Assembly (NCBI RefSeq): GCF_025947065.1
Contig: NZ_CP109994.1
Location: forward strand, 1,798,001 to 1,862,000
Direction of reading: 5' to 3'
Length of the DNA stretch: 64,000 nucleotides
Source: Flavobacterium sp. N1736
GTDB taxonomy: Bacteria; Bacteroidota; Bacteroidia; Flavobacteriales; Flavobacteriaceae
Part shown: one piece after another, positions 9,058 through 18,494 of the stretch
Layout: each line of letters begins with the position of its first letter
Position numbering within the stretch: position 1 is the stretch's first letter
The notes under the pieces: model-generated
What the model was told of the DNA's origin: nothing
Database searches by the model: none
Seen by the model: only the letters and a program-made list of their open reading frames with translations
Translations under genes and position numbers: made by a program

Positions 9058-12000
9058 TTAATTAAAATTAATGTTAAGACCTATAACAAGTGACTTTGCA
9101 AGTGGAGCGCCTCCGTAATCTACCGGCACAGAAAAATCACTATTAGAACTTGCCGAAGTATTTACAGCTTCGGGATTGTAACCTACCTTATATTTATTCC
9201 AGTAGAACCAGTTTTCTCCTGTAATGTAAAGTCTTGCATTGTCAATTCTTTTTACGCCTTTTAATGCCTGTCTCAAATTATAACCAATTGAAATACTTCT
9301 GATACTTACATAATCTGATTTATACAACCAATCTGAGTTTGCCTGATATCCAAAAGAAGTTCTCCAGTTTCCTCTTGTGGCAGGATCTACATCTAATGAA
9401 TTTTCTACAGATCCCATTCCGGTACGGTCAATCGCTCTTCCTGTTAATCCGTAAACTGTTCCTCCGTTTTGACCCTGTACTAAAACGCTTAAATCAATAT
9501 CTTTATATTTAAAATTATTGGTGATTCCCCACGTGTATTTTGGAGTAGGATTTCCTAAATCTACACGATCTTCTGAGTTTATTTTTTTGTCTCCGTTTTG
9601 ATCAATATATCTTGGATCTCCTAAAACGAGTTTATTTCCCCCAATAGTAGTTCCGCCTTTATCAATATCAGCCTGACTTACAACGCCATTTTGCTGTAAT
9701 CCGAAGATGGTATACATGGGTTTGCCAACTTCTAATTTTATAAACGGAACGCCTCCATCATAAGCATTACTAATTTCAATTTTAGACTGACCTGTTCCTA
9801 ATGCCAAAACTTTATTTTCGTTATGACTGATATTTGCTGATGTTCTCCACTCGAAATTATTTGTTTTAACGTTTATGGAATTCAATTCAAATTCCCATCC
9901 TTTGTTTTCAACTTCTCCAATATTGGTTAAATAATTTTGAAATCCACTTGCGGCAAGAACCGGAACGCGCAATAATAATTCGCTGTTATTTTTTTTGTAC
10001 ACCTCAAATGTTCCTGTAATTCTGTTTTGAAGAAATCCGAAATCTACACCATAATCAATACTTTTTGATTCTTCCCAGTGCAAGTCAGGATTTGGTATTG
10101 TAGATGCTCCAAGTCCGCCGGCAGATGCACCGCCAATAGAATAATTAAATTGTCCCAAAAGTGCATACGGACCGTAAGAAGCAATGTTATTACTTCCGTT
10201 TGTACCTGCACTGGCTCTTAATTTTAAATCACTTAGCCAATTTACTTCTTTCAAAAATTCTTCTTGTTTTACTCTCCATCCTAACGAAAGTGAAGAGAAT
10301 ACGCCCCAACGTCTGTCAGTTCCAAATTTTGATGAACCGTCGCGTCTAACACTCGCTGCTAAAATGTATTTTTCTTTATAATTGTATTGCAATCTTGCAA
10401 AATAAGAAAGCAATGTATTTTTTTCGGCAGTTGTTGAACCTAATGATCCGGTTGGTAAAGTTTCGATACCGGTATCCTGATAAAGCGCTCCCGATGAAAG
10501 TGACGATTTTGTAATTTCATATTTATTAAAAGACTGTCCTAAAAGCACATTAAAATGATGATCTCCTAATGACAAATCGTAATTTAAAGTATTTTCATTT
10601 ACTAAATTTTGTCTTCTGTACGTGTTATAAGCTCCTCTAATACTTGCAATAACATCGTTTGGCGTGTAACTTTCGTTAACGTTATCTGCGTTATCAAAAT
10701 TAATTGTGCTTTTAAATGTTAATCCTTTAACAAATTCATAGCTCGCATAAGTAGAAATTAAAGTTCTGTTCATTGAATTTTTCCCTGTTCTGGCTAACGC
10801 ATTCAACATATTGGTTGTACTGCTTCCCCATGCATACCTTGTGGTGTATTTTTCTCCGGCAGCATTTGATGTGCTTTCAAAAACAGGAGTTGCTGTTAAA
10901 GCTTTAAATAATGTATTATCTTTTCCTTCAACACCCGGATCATTTTTTACAGAATAAGAAGGCGCTAAATTGATTCCCATCTTGAATTTTTCTGATAATT
11001 TAACATCAACATTTGCTCTTGCAGAAAACAAAGTATAATCAGTTCCTACAATATATCCTGTATTTTTTTGATAATTGGCAGACACATAATAGTTAACCGT
11101 TTCTGTAGCTCCCGAAGCTGATAATTGATAATTGCTAAATTCTCCTGTACGGAAAACTTTATCCTGCCAATCGATATAATCCAGTCCCGGATGTCCCGGC
11201 ATATCCCATCTGTCATCATACAAATAGGTAAAATATCTTGAATTTGCAGTTGTAAGCGGCGCTGTTGGATTTACTGCATTATAAGCCGCAATACGCTGCG
11301 CCGTATTTTGATTGGCAGATGCACCTGCAATTCCAGATCCAACCCATTGCGCATCAATCATGGTTTTAGCTCTTCCAATCCATTGTTCTGCCGATAACAT
11401 ATCAACTCTGTTGGCTTCTTTATTAACTCCTCCGTAAGTATTAAAAGTGAATGTTGGTTTCCCTAATTTTCCTTTTTTTGTTGTAATAAGAACTACTCCG
11501 TTTGATGCTCTTGATCCATAAATTGCAGCTGCTGCCGCATCTTTTAAAACTTCAATCGAAGCTACATCATTTGGGTTCATATTATCCAGCGGACTACCGT
11601 TTGAAAATCCTCCGTTTACATTTGATCCTTCGGTATTAATTGGAAATCCGTCTACTACATACAACGGTTCGTTTCCTGCCGTGATAGAACCTGCTCCACG
11701 AATTTCGATACTAAAAGGCTGTCCCGGTAAACCTGTAGTTTGTTTTACACGAACTCCGGCAACCTGCCCAATTAAACCCTGATCGATTCTTGAAATAGGT
11801 CTTTCAGTAAAATTTTCTGTTTTAATTCCCGAAATTGCTCCTGTGGTTAATTTTTTCTTTTGAGTTCCGTACCCAATAACTACAACTTCATTTAAGTTAG
11901 AACTTTCTGTTTCTAAAGTAACATTGTAGGTATTTGAAGCACCAACTTTTAGTTCTTTTGTCACAAATCCGATAAAAGAAAAAACAAGCGTTTCTCCTTC

Positions 12001-12201
12001 AGATACCTTGACACTGTACTTTCCATCAAAATCTGTACTGGAAGCTCTATTGGTTCCCTTAACAAATACATTTACTCCCGGTATCGATAGTTTCGCCGGA
12101 TCAGTAACTGCTCCTGAAACTACTTTTTCTTGCGCATAACCCGTAGAATGGAATAATCCAAACAGAGCTATAATCAGCAAAAGTTTAATGTTATTTTTCA
12201 T
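9058..12201 (-). CDS. SusC/RagA family TonB-dependent outer-membrane transporter
   Basis: 1047 residues. Signal peptide to about 23 (GYA). Then a carboxypeptidase-like regulatory domain (VSGAVTDPAKLSIPGVNVFVKG, about 28-105), a plug domain beginning VIGYGTQKKKLTTG (about 108) with the SusC marks QGLIGQVAGVRV and IEVLKDAAAAAIYGSRA, and a 22-strand-type barrel to the end. It imports oligosaccharides using TonB energy. It heads the susC-susD pair. Promoter at 12236-12280 with a CAGGA box. The only complete SusC/D pair in the window. Confidence 0.96.
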   Translation of the reverse strand: MKNNIKLLLIIALFGLFHSTGYAQEKVVSGAVTDPAKLSIPGVNVFVKGTNRASSTDFDGKYSVKVSEGETLVFSFIGFVTKELKVGASNTYNVTLETESSNLNEVVVIGYGTQKKKLTTGAISGIKTENFTERPISRIDQGLIGQVAGVRVKQTTGLPGQPFSIEIRGAGSITAGNEPLYVVDGFPINTEGSNVNGGFSNGSPLDNMNPNDVASIEVLKDAAAAAIYGSRASNGVVLITTKKGKLGKPTFTFNTYGGVNKEANRVDMLSAEQWIGRAKTMIDAQWVGSGIAGASANQNTAQRIAAYNAVNPTAPLTTANSRYFTYLYDDRWDMPGHPGLDYIDWQDKVFRTGEFSNYQLSASGATETVNYYVSANYQKNTGYIVGTDYTLFSARANVDVKLSEKFKMGINLAPSYSVKNDPGVEGKDNTLFKALTATPVFESTSNAAGEKYTTRYAWGSSTTNMLNALARTGKNSMNRTLISTYASYEFVKGLTFKSTINFDNADNVNESYTPNDVIASIRGAYNTYRRQNLVNENTLNYDLSLGDHHFNVLLGQSFNKYEITKSSLSSGALYQDTGIETLPTGSLGSTTAEKNTLLSYFARLQYNYKEKYILAASVRRDGSSKFGTDRRWGVFSSLSLGWRVKQEEFLKEVNWLSDLKLRASAGTNGSNNIASYGPYALLGQFNYSIGGASAGGLGASTIPNPDLHWEESKSIDYGVDFGFLQNRITGTFEVYKKNNSELLLRVPVLAASGFQNYLTNIGEVENKGWEFELNSINVKTNNFEWRTSANISHNENKVLALGTGQSKIEISNAYDGGVPFIKLEVGKPMYTIFGLQQNGVVSQADIDKGGTTIGGNKLVLGDPRYIDQNGDKKINSEDRVDLGNPTPKYTWGITNNFKYKDIDLSVLVQGQNGGTVYGLTGRAIDRTGMGSVENSLDVDPATRGNWRTSFGYQANSDWLYKSDYVSIRSISIGYNLRQALKGVKRIDNARLYITGENWFYWNKYKVGYNPEAVNTSASSNSDFSVPVDYGGAPLAKSLVIGLNINFN

Positions 12202-12235
12202 AAAAAGTTTGGTTTGGTTAATTAATTAGTTAAAC

Positions 12236-12280
12236 CAAATTTATTTAGAACCAAACCCCACACCATCCTGTAGTATCCTG
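12236..12280 (-). promoter_or_regulatory. susC promoter with CAGGA direct-repeat box
   Basis: Minus-strand reading: CAGGATACTACAGGATG (12264-12280), then 20 nt, then TAAATTTG (12236-12243), a perfect match to TAnnTTTG. The two CAGGAT half-sites are 10 bp apart, so they lie on one face of the helix, upstream of the usual -33 position. This is where an activator would bind. The regulator is not in the window. Confidence 0.78.
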
Positions 12281-12483
12281 TTAAATATCAATATCTTATA
12301 TTTTTACTTAACCTTTTTTTAACTAAAACCCAATATAAGTGACTGATTTACAATGCGAAAAATATAAATATCATATTAAAAATTTTATTGAATTATTTTT
12401 TCACTATACATATTTTTATAGTCTTTATAATAAGAAAATGTAAAAATATTAACCAATTTTAAGATTATTTAATATTTTAAAAA

Positions 12484-12528
12484 CAGGACGCTACAGGATA
12501 GCAATTTCAGGAAGGACTTTTACTTTTA
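12484..12528 (+). promoter_or_regulatory. GH106-GH105 promoter with CAGGA direct-repeat box
   Basis: Plus-strand reading: CAGGACGCTACAGGATA (12484-12500), then 20 nt, then TACTTTTA (12521-12528), matching TAnnTTTR. The start codon follows 31 nt later. The rest of the divergent gap (12202-12559) is very AT-rich and holds nothing else I can support. Confidence 0.75.
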
Positions 12529-12559
12529 CTATAACATACCAACCTTTTGACTATTTAAA

Positions 12560-15361
12560 ATGAGACGAATCAAAACCGGTTTCTTTATTATATTTTGTGC
12601 TTTATATGCTTGCTGTGCTTTTGCGCAAAAAGAAGCCGTTTCTCCATGGCCAAAATCAATTAACATCAATCAGCCGTGGGCACGTTGGTGGTGGATGGGA
12701 AGTGCTGTAGACAAACCGAACTTAAAGAAAAGCCTTTTAGATTTTCATAATGCCGGAATTGGCGGTGTAGAAATTACGCCTATCTATGGCGTAAAAGGTG
12801 AAGAAAATAATTTTATTGATTATCTGTCTCCTAAATGGCTGGAAATGTTAGATTATACGATTCATGTTTCAGACAGTCTTAATATGCAGGTTGATATGGT
12901 TTTAGGAACGGGCTGGCCTTACGGCGGTTCTCATGTTACTTTGCCAAATGCAGCGACCAAGTTGATTGTAGAAAAATACCAGCTTAAAAAAAATGAAACA
13001 ATCGACAAAAACATAGCGGTTGACAGTAATAAAGAAAAAATCCCTGCCGAACTTTTATATGTTGTGGCTTACGGAAATGACGGAACATTTGTAAACTTAA
13101 CAGATCAGGTAAAAAATAAAAATATCAAATTAAATGATAAAGGAATTGAGGGAAATCATATCTCAATTCCAAATCAATTAGAGGCAAATAAATTAAAATG
13201 GAAGGCTCAAAAAGCAGATTATACTATTTATGCCGTTTTTAGCGGAAAAACCGGGCAACAGGTAAAAAGAGCCGCTCCGGGCGGAAGCGGATATACACTG
13301 GATCATTATTCTGAAAAAGCTTTAAATGCTTATGTCGTTCCTTTTAATACTGCTTTTAAAGGCAGGGAAGGTAAAATTAGAGCTATTTTTAATGATAGTT
13401 ATGAGGTTTACGGAACTGATTTTACGCCTGACTTTTTTGAAGAATTTAAAAACCTGAGAGGTTACGATCTGAAAAAAGAAATGCCGCTTTTGCTGAATGA
13501 AACCGATAATGAAATTGGAAATCGAATAAGAAGTGATTACAAACAAACGATTGCCGATTTATTGCTGAATAAATTTGACAAACCCTGGACGGCGTGGGCA
13601 AATTCTAAAAACTTTAAAACTAAACTTCAGGCGCATGGTTCTCCCGGAAACCTGATTGATTTGTACGCTTCTGCGGATATTCCGGAATGCGAAACTTTTG
13701 GTTCTATGCCTTTTGATATTCCGGGTTTACGACGTGAGAAAGAAGATATTCGTGAAGGCGATGCTGATCCTGTTATGCTGAAATTTTCATCATCGGCAGC
13801 ACATATTTCCGGAAAGAATCTGGTTTCATCAGAAACTTTTACCTGGTTACGCGAGCATTTTAAAACAGCTTTATCGCAATGCAAACCAGAAGTTGAAGAT
13901 TTGATGCTAAATGGCGTAAATCATGTTTTTCTTCATGGTTCAACTTATTCGCCAACAAGAGCAGTTTGGCCGGGCTGGCAATTTTATGCTTCGGTAAATT
14001 TTAATGCCAATAATAGTATTTGGGAAGATGCTCCTGCCCTTTTCTCTTATATTGCAAACTGTCAATCGTTATTGCAACAAGGAAAACCAGACAATGAAAT
14101 TTTGCTTTACTGGCCTATTTTTGATACTTGGGGTGAATACCAAAAAGGTAATTTATTCTTTCAGTTTAAAATACATTCTTTATCAGAATGGCTATATGGA
14201 ACTTCATTTTATGATACCACCAAAAACCTGATGAAGAAAGGATATGGAGTTGATTTTATATCGGATAATTTTCTTGCTCAGGCAAAAGTAATCGACGGAA
14301 AAATTAGTTTAGGCAATGTAACTTTCAAATCCTTAATTATTCCTTCGTGCAAAAAAATGCCGCTTGCTACTTTACAAAAAATCATATCGTTACAAAAAAA
14401 CGGTGCCACTATTATTTTTGAAGGATTGCCGGAATCTGTTCCGGGTTTTAATAATTATAAACAACAGGAAGAAGAACTTAAATCTATTTTAAATGCAAAT
14501 AGTGAGTTGGTAAAACCGGTATCGGATATTTTTAAAGCCTTAGAAAACAAACAAATATATCCGGAAACACTTGTAAATACAGGTTTAAAATATATTAGAA
14601 GAAATATTGACGGAGAAAAAACTTATTATTTGGTAAACCACACTCCAAAAACCATTGATGAATTTATTCCGATAGAAATTGGCAATAAAGAAGTTATTAT
14701 ACTTGATCCTTTAACCAGAGAATCAGGAAATGCAATTGTAAAAAAATCAGCTAATAAAACTCTTGTAAAAATCAAAATAGAACCGGGACAATCTTATTTT
14801 TTAAAAACAGAAAATACGGCTTCACAAAAAAAATGGGTTTATTATGAATCAGGTTCTGAATCAATTCTGTTAAAAGGAAACTGGCAACTTACTTTTGATA
14901 AAGGCGGACCAAAATTACCGTCCAATGCGACGATTTCTACTTTAGAATCATGGACAAAACTAAGCCCGGAAGCAGTAGCTTTTTCAGGTTCTGCAACGTA
15001 TACTTTGCAATTTGAAAATCCAAACAGTAAAATAATAAATTGGAGTTTAAATCTGGGAGATGTTCGCGAAAGTGCCAAAGTATGGGTTAATGATGAATTT
15101 GTTGGAACCGCATGGTCTGTTCCGTATAAACTGAATATCAAAAACTTAAAAAATGGCAAAAACACTTTAAAAATTCAGGTTACTAATCTTTCTGCAAACA
15201 GAATTCGGGATAAAGAATTAAAAGGTGAAGAATGGAAAATCTTTTACGAAATAAATATGGTGGACAAAGATTATAAAAAATTTGATGCCACAAAATGGAA
15301 TCCGATGCCTTCAGGATTATTAGGACCAATTAGTATTACACCATTAAAACAACAAAATTAA
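12560..15361 (+). CDS. GH106 family alpha-L-rhamnosidase
   Basis: Secreted 933-residue enzyme, predicted to release L-rhamnose from rhamnogalacturonan oligosaccharides. Signal peptide to about 22 (CAFA). The N-terminal block ARWWWMGSAVDKPNLKKSL with GIGGVEITPIYGV, followed by LGTGWPYGG, is the GH106 signature. The core contains HLHGSTYSPTRAVWPGW-like phrases and EDIREGDADP. The C-terminal part (about 770-920) is a galactose-binding-like jelly roll (WSLNLGDVRESAKVWVNDEFVG). First gene of a rightward pair; GH105 follows after 15 bp. Controlled by the CAGGA box at 12484. Confidence 0.9.
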   Translation: MRRIKTGFFIIFCALYACCAFAQKEAVSPWPKSININQPWARWWWMGSAVDKPNLKKSLLDFHNAGIGGVEITPIYGVKGEENNFIDYLSPKWLEMLDYTIHVSDSLNMQVDMVLGTGWPYGGSHVTLPNAATKLIVEKYQLKKNETIDKNIAVDSNKEKIPAELLYVVAYGNDGTFVNLTDQVKNKNIKLNDKGIEGNHISIPNQLEANKLKWKAQKADYTIYAVFSGKTGQQVKRAAPGGSGYTLDHYSEKALNAYVVPFNTAFKGREGKIRAIFNDSYEVYGTDFTPDFFEEFKNLRGYDLKKEMPLLLNETDNEIGNRIRSDYKQTIADLLLNKFDKPWTAWANSKNFKTKLQAHGSPGNLIDLYASADIPECETFGSMPFDIPGLRREKEDIREGDADPVMLKFSSSAAHISGKNLVSSETFTWLREHFKTALSQCKPEVEDLMLNGVNHVFLHGSTYSPTRAVWPGWQFYASVNFNANNSIWEDAPALFSYIANCQSLLQQGKPDNEILLYWPIFDTWGEYQKGNLFFQFKIHSLSEWLYGTSFYDTTKNLMKKGYGVDFISDNFLAQAKVIDGKISLGNVTFKSLIIPSCKKMPLATLQKIISLQKNGATIIFEGLPESVPGFNNYKQQEEELKSILNANSELVKPVSDIFKALENKQIYPETLVNTGLKYIRRNIDGEKTYYLVNHTPKTIDEFIPIEIGNKEVIILDPLTRESGNAIVKKSANKTLVKIKIEPGQSYFLKTENTASQKKWVYYESGSESILLKGNWQLTFDKGGPKLPSNATISTLESWTKLSPEAVAFSGSATYTLQFENPNSKIINWSLNLGDVRESAKVWVNDEFVGTAWSVPYKLNIKNLKNGKNTLKIQVTNLSANRIRDKELKGEEWKIFYEINMVDKDYKKFDATKWNPMPSGLLGPISITPLKQQN

Positions 15362-15376
15362 TTTAACCAAATTAAA

Positions 15377-16501
15377 ATGAGAAAATTACTTTTATGCTTC
15401 ATGATATACTTTTTGTATGCAAGTACAACAAGCGCACAACAGCCATTTGATAAAAAATTAGTGCTAAAACAAATGATATTGGCCAATGATTATTTCATGC
15501 AAAAATGGCCGGAAACAGGCAAAACGATCATTACTAATAAAGAACGCCCAAGCAATATATGGACACGCGGTGTTTATTATGAAGGATTAATGGCTTTGCA
15601 TGAAATTTTCCCGAAAGAGGCCTATTATGATTATGCTTTTTCATGGTCTGAATTTCATAAATGGGGATTTAATGGCGGAAATACGACTCGTAATGCCGAC
15701 AATTATTGCGCAGCTCAAACCTATATTGACTTATACAATTTAGAACCGGACGCCAAAAAATTAAAAAATACAATTGCGAATACGAATATGCTTTTAAACA
15801 CGCCGCAACTGGATGACTGGTCGTGGATTGACGCTATACAAATGGGAATGCCGGTTTTTGCTAAAATGGGGGTTTTAGAAAAAGACAATCGTTATTTTGA
15901 AAAAATGTATGAAATGTATATGTACACCAGAAACAAACATGGCGATCATGGTTTATTTAACACAAAAGATGGTTTATGGTGGCGTGATGCCGATTTTGAT
16001 CCTCCATATAAAGAACCAAATGGAGAAGATTGTTACTGGAGCCGAGGTAATGGCTGGGTAATTGCTGCACTTGCAAAAGTGCTTACTATAATTCCTGAAA
16101 ATGCACCGCACAGGGAACAATATATAAAAGATTTAAAATTAATGGCTGCTGCTCTGGTTCCTATTCAAAGAGCGGACGGATTTTGGAATGCAAGTTTGCA
16201 CGATCCAACTAATTATGGCGGAAAAGAACTTTCAGGAACAGCATTGTTTGTTTATGGAATGGCTTACGGCATTAACAGCGGAATTTTAAAAAAAGAGACT
16301 TATTTGCCTGTTATTCAAAAAGCATGGAATGCCATGACAACTGAAAGTTTACAATCTAACGGGTTTTTAGGGTATCTGCAATCAACAGGAAAAGAACCTA
16401 AAGACGGACAACCGGTAACAATAGATAAGATTCCGGATTTTGAAGATTATGGATTAGGCTGTTTTTTACTGGCTGGTTCAGAAATTTATAAAATGAAATA
16501 A
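15377..16501 (+). CDS. GH105 unsaturated rhamnogalacturonyl hydrolase
   Basis: 374 residues with a signal peptide (cleavage near TSA/QQ, 20-21). It cleaves the unsaturated galacturonyl residue left by pectin or rhamnogalacturonan lyases. GH105/GH88 six-hairpin barrel motifs: IWTRGVYYEGLMALHEIFP (61-79), NADNYCAAQTY (106-116), DDWSWIDAIQMGMPV (146-160, catalytic-type Asp 152) and WSRGNGWVIAALAKV. Same transcript as GH106. It is only distantly similar to the two GH105 paralogues at 38534-40979 and resembles the YteR type more. With GH106 it would act alternately on the two sugars of the rhamnogalacturonan backbone. Confidence 0.92.
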   Translation: MRKLLLCFMIYFLYASTTSAQQPFDKKLVLKQMILANDYFMQKWPETGKTIITNKERPSNIWTRGVYYEGLMALHEIFPKEAYYDYAFSWSEFHKWGFNGGNTTRNADNYCAAQTYIDLYNLEPDAKKLKNTIANTNMLLNTPQLDDWSWIDAIQMGMPVFAKMGVLEKDNRYFEKMYEMYMYTRNKHGDHGLFNTKDGLWWRDADFDPPYKEPNGEDCYWSRGNGWVIAALAKVLTIIPENAPHREQYIKDLKLMAAALVPIQRADGFWNASLHDPTNYGGKELSGTALFVYGMAYGINSGILKKETYLPVIQKAWNAMTTESLQSNGFLGYLQSTGKEPKDGQPVTIDKIPDFEDYGLGCFLLAGSEIYKMK

Positions 16502-16504
16502 ATA

Positions 16505-16539
16505 AAAAACCAGGATATTCAGATAATATCCTGGTTTTT
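16505..16539 (+). terminator. Terminator of GH106-GH105
   Basis: A perfect 15-bp stem, AAAAACCAGGATATT/AATATCCTGGTTTTT, with a 5-nt loop, 4 bp past the GH105 stop. Strong on both strands. Confidence 0.92.
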
Positions 16540-16576
16540 ATTTTGAATCAATAAATAACTTAAAAAAAAAACATCG

Positions 16577-17029
16577 TCAAACGGCTGATATTATTAGCCT
16601 TTTTAATGATGTATACGATTGATTTTTCTGTGTGTGAAAATCAGAAAAAACAGTTTCAGAGACTTGCTGTCTAAATCCCAGCGTACTTTTAAAACCAGAT
16701 CTCAAATCGGTCATGATTTCCTTTCTGGTTTTAGAACCATCTAGTAAAATCAAATCATTAAAATCTTCTAAAAAGGTTAAACCTGTGTATAAATTTTTAT
16801 TAAATATGCACACTAAAATATTGGTTCCTTTTTTATATAGTTTTAAAAATTCTATCAATTCAAACTTATTGTATACCACAAAAACCACCTTGTCAAAACT
16901 TTCTATTTTATCTTCACTTTCATCCAAAGTTCCATTATCAGTAAATTCAAATTCATGACTGAACTTTCTTTTAAACATTTTTATGAAAACTTTTTTATTA
17001 TCACATACTAAAATATTTTTCTTTCCCAT
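16577..17029 (-). CDS. Receiver-like protein lacking the phosphorylation pocket (hypothetical)
   Basis: 150 residues. It opens KNILVCDNKKVFIKMFKRKF, which lines up with the first strand and acidic pocket of CheY-type receivers, but only one Asp (D10) is present. Later strands read VVFVVYNKFELIEFL, TNILVCIFNK and DLILLDGSKTRKEI, a receiver-like alternation. There is no phosphorylatable MDLxMPG Asp. The tail is basic and Ser/Gln rich. I read it as a pseudo-receiver or a distant response-regulator relative; function unknown. It stands alone at the edge of the signalling island. Confidence 0.6.
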   Translation of the reverse strand: MGKKNILVCDNKKVFIKMFKRKFSHEFEFTDNGTLDESEDKIESFDKVVFVVYNKFELIEFLKLYKKGTNILVCIFNKNLYTGLTFLEDFNDLILLDGSKTRKEIMTDLRSGFKSTLGFRQQVSETVFSDFHTQKNQSYTSLKRLIISAV

Positions 17030-17126
17030 TTGTATATTTTTTTACTATTTTTCAATAAAAAAACTGAATTAAATAAGGCTTATGGTTTGGTAGTTTTAGA
17101 TTTTTGAAATGAAGCAATCGCAGGTA

Positions 17127-17348
17127 TTACATCTTGATAACTTTAATTACATTTCTCTCTACGAATGCGATTAATTCGTTTATATTTCTATTCTCATCAA
17201 ATTTATTCGATATAGATATAATATGCTGATCATCATCTTTAATATATAAAAAGAAAAAATCTTTTGTTAAAACTGCTTTTTCAATTTGACTCCATTTATG
17301 AGCAAATGCTCCCTGGACTGGTCTATTTATTGATTCTGAATTTAAATC
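17127..17348 (-). pseudogene. Remnant of a YcxB-like protein gene (C-terminal end only)
   Basis: On the minus strand a 73-codon open frame ends at the TAA 17127-17129. It has no ATG, GTG or TTG start that would leave a sensible protein. It reads like the C-terminal end of a YcxB-type membrane protein: HKWSQIEKAVLTKDFFFLYI, then DDDQHIISISNKFDENRN, then INELIAFVERNVIKVI. The N-terminal membrane part is absent and the frame is closed by a stop just upstream. Codon use looks like that of real neighbours. I call it a decayed fragment. The rest of 17030-17455 holds only AT-rich DNA and the upstream region of the 17456 gene. Confidence 0.5.
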
Positions 17349-17455
17349 TTAATTTTTATTTGTGTAAATTACATAACAAATCCCGATTTTTTTATAAGAG
17401 ATTTTATTTGCAACGATCGTAATTTTAGACTTCTAATTAATTAAAAATTAATATC

Positions 17456-17674
17456 ATGGAAAATATTATTACTTATAACGAATTACAAAAATGTCCGTAT
17501 CACAGTCAGCACAAACATGCCAACCAATACAACAGTGATCGTGAAGATGCCAATACCGGAGATTGGGATGACGAACGTGATGATGCGCGCACAGATAAAG
17601 AAGGTTATAACACAGACAAAAACGACAATACAGGAGGTTCCGGAAGTTCTGGAAGCGCCGCTACAAACAGCTAA
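17456..17674 (+). CDS. Small acidic, disordered protein
   Basis: 72 residues. A short N-terminal segment MENIITYNELQKCPYHSQHK is followed by a highly charged stretch rich in Asp, Asn, Thr and Arg (NSDREDANTGDWDDERDD) and a Gly/Ser tail. No domain recognised. The ATG follows an AT-rich leader, and the exonuclease III gene begins 36 bp after the stop on the same strand, suggesting one transcript. Other frames across this span are open too, so the coding call rests on start placement and hydrophilic composition. It resembles small stress-induced hydrophilic proteins, such as the one at 26259 (inference). Confidence 0.5.
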   Translation: MENIITYNELQKCPYHSQHKHANQYNSDREDANTGDWDDERDDARTDKEGYNTDKNDNTGGSGSSGSAATNS

Positions 17675-17710
17675 ATTGGTGAAGAAAAAATTACTTTTAT
17701 CTGATGCCAA

Positions 17711-18484
17711 ATGAAAATAGCTACTTATAACGTAAACGGTGTTAACGGGCGTTTGCCTGTTTTGTTGCGATGGCTTGAAGAAGCTGCTCCTGACATTGTT
17801 TGCCTGCAGGAATTAAAGGCGCCTCAGGATAAATTTCCTGAAAAGGCAATTAACGATGCGGGCTACAAAGCTATTTGGCATGGGCAGAAACAATGGAATG
17901 GCGTAGCTATTTTGTCCCGCAATATGAACATAGAGGAAATTACTCATATTTTGCCCGGAGACGAATCTGATATGCATAGCCGTTATATTGAAGCGTTGAT
18001 TGACGGAATTGTGATTGCATGCCTGTACCTGCCAAACGGAAATCCCGCTCCGGGACCTAAACTGGAGTATAAACTCAAGTGGTTTCAAAGATTAGCAGAA
18101 CGTTCTGCAATACTTCTTACCTTAAAAACACCTGTAATTCTTGTTGGCGATTTTAATGTAATGCCTACTGAACTTGATGTTTATAAACCGGAACGCTGGA
18201 TTGATGATGCTCTTTTCAGACCTGAGGTTCGAGAGGCTTTCTTCAATATTATTTCTCAGGGATGGACGGATGCCATTCGTACTTTGTATCCTAATAAGGT
18301 AATTTACACTTTTTGGGATTATTTTAGAAATGCCTACAGCCGTAACGCCGGACTTCGTATTGACCATTTTTTACTGAGTCCGCAAATAGCAAAAAAACTA
18401 CATTCGGGTGCAGTTGATACTCACGTTCGCGGATGGGAAAAATCAAGCGATCATGCACCGGTATGGATCAAAATTGATAAATAA
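17711..18484 (+). CDS. xth: Exodeoxyribonuclease III
   Basis: 257 residues, cytoplasmic. An endonuclease/exonuclease/phosphatase-fold enzyme that cuts at abasic sites and removes 3' blocks in base-excision repair. Motifs in order: MKIATYNVNGVNGRL (metal Asn), DIVCLQELK (metal Glu), YLPNGNP, LVGDFNVMPTELDVY (catalytic Asp/Asn), LRIDHFLLS and SSDHAPVWIK (catalytic His near the end). Length matches the XthA family. It lies in a stress gene cluster and may be co-transcribed with the small acidic protein. It converges with the receiver protein at 18495 with only 10 bp between stops. Confidence 0.93.
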   Translation: MKIATYNVNGVNGRLPVLLRWLEEAAPDIVCLQELKAPQDKFPEKAINDAGYKAIWHGQKQWNGVAILSRNMNIEEITHILPGDESDMHSRYIEALIDGIVIACLYLPNGNPAPGPKLEYKLKWFQRLAERSAILLTLKTPVILVGDFNVMPTELDVYKPERWIDDALFRPEVREAFFNIISQGWTDAIRTLYPNKVIYTFWDYFRNAYSRNAGLRIDHFLLSPQIAKKLHSGAVDTHVRGWEKSSDHAPVWIKIDK

Positions 18485-18494
18485 GCTGTTGCTG

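Noticed and set aside
17483..17710. Hydrophobic minus-strand open frame opposite the acidic micro-protein
   Set aside because: The Val/Ile/Thr-rich string is what the complement of Asp/Asn/Thr-rich codons yields; no start context.
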